Positions 5,992-6,995 of a stretch of DNA of 6,995 nt are shown here, piece after piece. The position numbers and the translations under genes are program-made. Position 1 is the first letter of the stretch. Each line of letters starts with the position of its first letter. The notes under the pieces were generated by a model. That model was given only the letters and a program-made list of their open reading frames with translations, had not been told where the DNA came from and did no database searches. Source of the stretch: Actinomycetota bacterium (lineage in GTDB: Bacteria; Actinomycetota; Actinomycetes; S36-B12); the NCBI GenBank assembly GCA_009726075.1, contig WLND01000082.1:1-6995 (forward strand), written 5' to 3'.

Positions 5992-6995
5992 CTATTCTCG
6001 CAAGGGCTCGGATTCCGAGGCCACGTGGTCGTCGCCTACAGCCGGCAGGGGCGTCACGCGTACCCGCGAGATCCGGCGACCATCGAGCTCGAGCACCTCG
6101 AAGCGCTGGCCCGCGAGTTCGACGGCATCGCCGATCACGGGCAGGCTGCCAAGACGAGACACGACGAAACCGGCAACGGTCTCGTAGGGGCCGTCGGGCA
6201 GCTCGATGCCCGTCTCGTCGTCGAAATCCTCGATGTTCATCAGGCCGTCGATTGTGATCACGCCGAACGACCGAGCGGCCTGAGGGCGCTGCACCAGGTC
6301 GTACTCGTCCTTGATGTCGCCGATGAGCTCCTCGACGAGATCCTCCATCGTGACGATGCCCGCGGTGCCGCCGTACTCGTCGACGACGACCGCCAGGTGC
6401 TGGCGCAGCCGCCTGAGCTCGGTGAGGGTGCTCAGTACCCCGTTCGTGCCGGGGAAGGCCGTGACCTCTCGGACGAGCTCGCCGACCCGGATCGACCGCT
6501 CGGAGAGTTCGGGGTTGAGGATGTCGCGAACGTGGACGAAGCCGATGACGTCGTCGGCGGAATCGCGGGTGACCGGGTAGCGCGAATGAGGCCGGTCTGC
6601 CACCACTTTCACCGCCTTGAAGATCGGCAGCGCGGCGTCGAGGAACTCGACCTCGGTGCGCGGAACCATGACCTCGCGCAGTTCGCGGTCGCCCGCCGCG
6701 AAGACGTCGTCAATGAGCTCGCGCTCCTGCGCCGTGAGGTCCTCGTGCGCCGCAACGAGATCTCGGAGCTCCTCGCCGCTGATCTGCTCCTTGCCCGCAT
6801 GGGGATCGACGCCGAGGAGTCGAACCGTGCCATCGGTCGCCCACGACAGCGCGATGATGAACGGCCGGAAGATCTTGGCGATGATGTCGACCGGTGCTGC
6901 CACGAAGAGCGCAACCCGCTCGACCCGCTGCAGGGCGATGCGCTTGGGCACGAGTTCGCCGAGCACGAGCGACACATAGGCGATCATGACGGTGA
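5992..6995 (-). CDS. CNNM/CorC (HlyC) family CBS-domain membrane protein, 5' end missing
   Basis: This protein belongs to the family that joins a DUF21 membrane domain, a pair of CBS domains and a CorC_HlyC transporter-associated domain. Members are linked to Mg2+ or Co2+ transport and are often mislabelled hemolysins. The reading frame stays open to base 6995. The ATG at 6987 is internal, because the MIAYVSLVLGELVPKR segment after it is the late part of a DUF21 domain. Counting from that Met, the DUF21 remnant runs to about 60. The CBS pair is at about 104-157 and 168-223 (with the MVPRTEVEF and VVDEYGGTAGIVTMEDLVEE blocks). The CorC_HlyC domain is at about 238-313. Perhaps 80-110 N-terminal residues are missing. 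The C-terminus ends in a short acidic tail, with a TAG only 4 bases before trpS. The fold is certain; the transported ion or exact role is unknown. Confidence 0.93.
   Translation of the reverse strand, partial: TVMIAYVSLVLGELVPKRIALQRVERVALFVAAPVDIIAKIFRPFIIALSWATDGTVRLLGVDPHAGKEQISGEELRDLVAAHEDLTAQERELIDDVFAAGDRELREVMVPRTEVEFLDAALPIFKAVKVVADRPHSRYPVTRDSADDVIGFVHVRDILNPELSERSIRVGELVREVTAFPGTNGVLSTLTELRRLRQHLAVVVDEYGGTAGIVTMEDLVEELIGDIKDEYDLVQRPQAARSFGVITIDGLMNIEDFDDETGIELPDGPYETVAGFVVSRLGSLPVIGDAVELAGQRFEVLELDGRRISRVRVTPLPAVGDDHVASESEPLRE

Noticed and set aside
5085..6257. Long plus-strand open frame of 390 codons opposite trpS and the CBS protein
   Set aside because: It is antisense to two clearly conserved genes and across their junction; its composition (Arg, His, Gly, Asp) is typical of a shadow frame.
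6985..6987. ATG at 6987 as the true start of the CBS/CorC protein
   Set aside because: The frame stays open upstream to the window edge and the family has most of its DUF21 membrane domain before this point, so the gene is cut off, not short.

Overview
The window comes from a chromosome of a high-GC Gram-positive bacterium, most likely an actinomycete. The reasons are the strong G/C bias at third codon positions, the actinobacterial form of succinate dehydrogenase, and actinobacterial-looking TrpS and D,D-carboxypeptidase sequences. It is almost fully coding. I see no mobile element, CRISPR array, tRNA or rRNA, and no gene-free stretch over 300 bases.

Layout from left to right. (1) Bases 1-1625, minus strand: the start of sdhA (flavoprotein, cut by the window edge), preceded in its operon by sdhC, a five-helix membrane subunit of the mycobacterial Sdh1 ('type F') kind. 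The iron-sulfur subunit sdhB is expected beyond base 1. (2) Bases 1626-1754: a 129-bp gap with a hairpin, a candidate terminator for the gene upstream, and a weak candidate sdh promoter. (3) Bases 1755-3203, minus strand: an aldehyde dehydrogenase that best fits succinate-semialdehyde dehydrogenase (gabD). (4) Bases 3204-3297: a divergent promoter region with an 8+8 bp palindrome and, next to the following gene, a five-codon leader ORF with a strong Shine-Dalgarno. (5) Bases 3298-4473, plus strand: a secreted, membrane-anchored D-alanyl-D-alanine carboxypeptidase (peptidase S11). (6) Bases 4340-6995, minus strand: a tight three-gene cluster, transcribed in the order CBS/CorC-type membrane protein (start cut off), trpS, then a 2H-phosphoesterase (2'-5' RNA ligase-like). 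The last gene overlaps the 3' end of the carboxypeptidase gene tail to tail.

Functionally, gabD and sdh are consecutive steps: succinic semialdehyde to succinate, then succinate to fumarate with electrons passed to quinone. The right half combines cell-wall trimming, tRNA charging, a probable RNA-end enzyme and a probable ion-transport or regulatory membrane protein. These are core housekeeping genes. The most interesting points are the Cys/His motif in SdhC that may hold a membrane-embedded Rieske-type cluster, the leader ORF before the carboxypeptidase, the palindrome in the divergent promoter region, and the 134-bp convergent coding overlap. I found no convincing sign of an undescribed multi-gene system.
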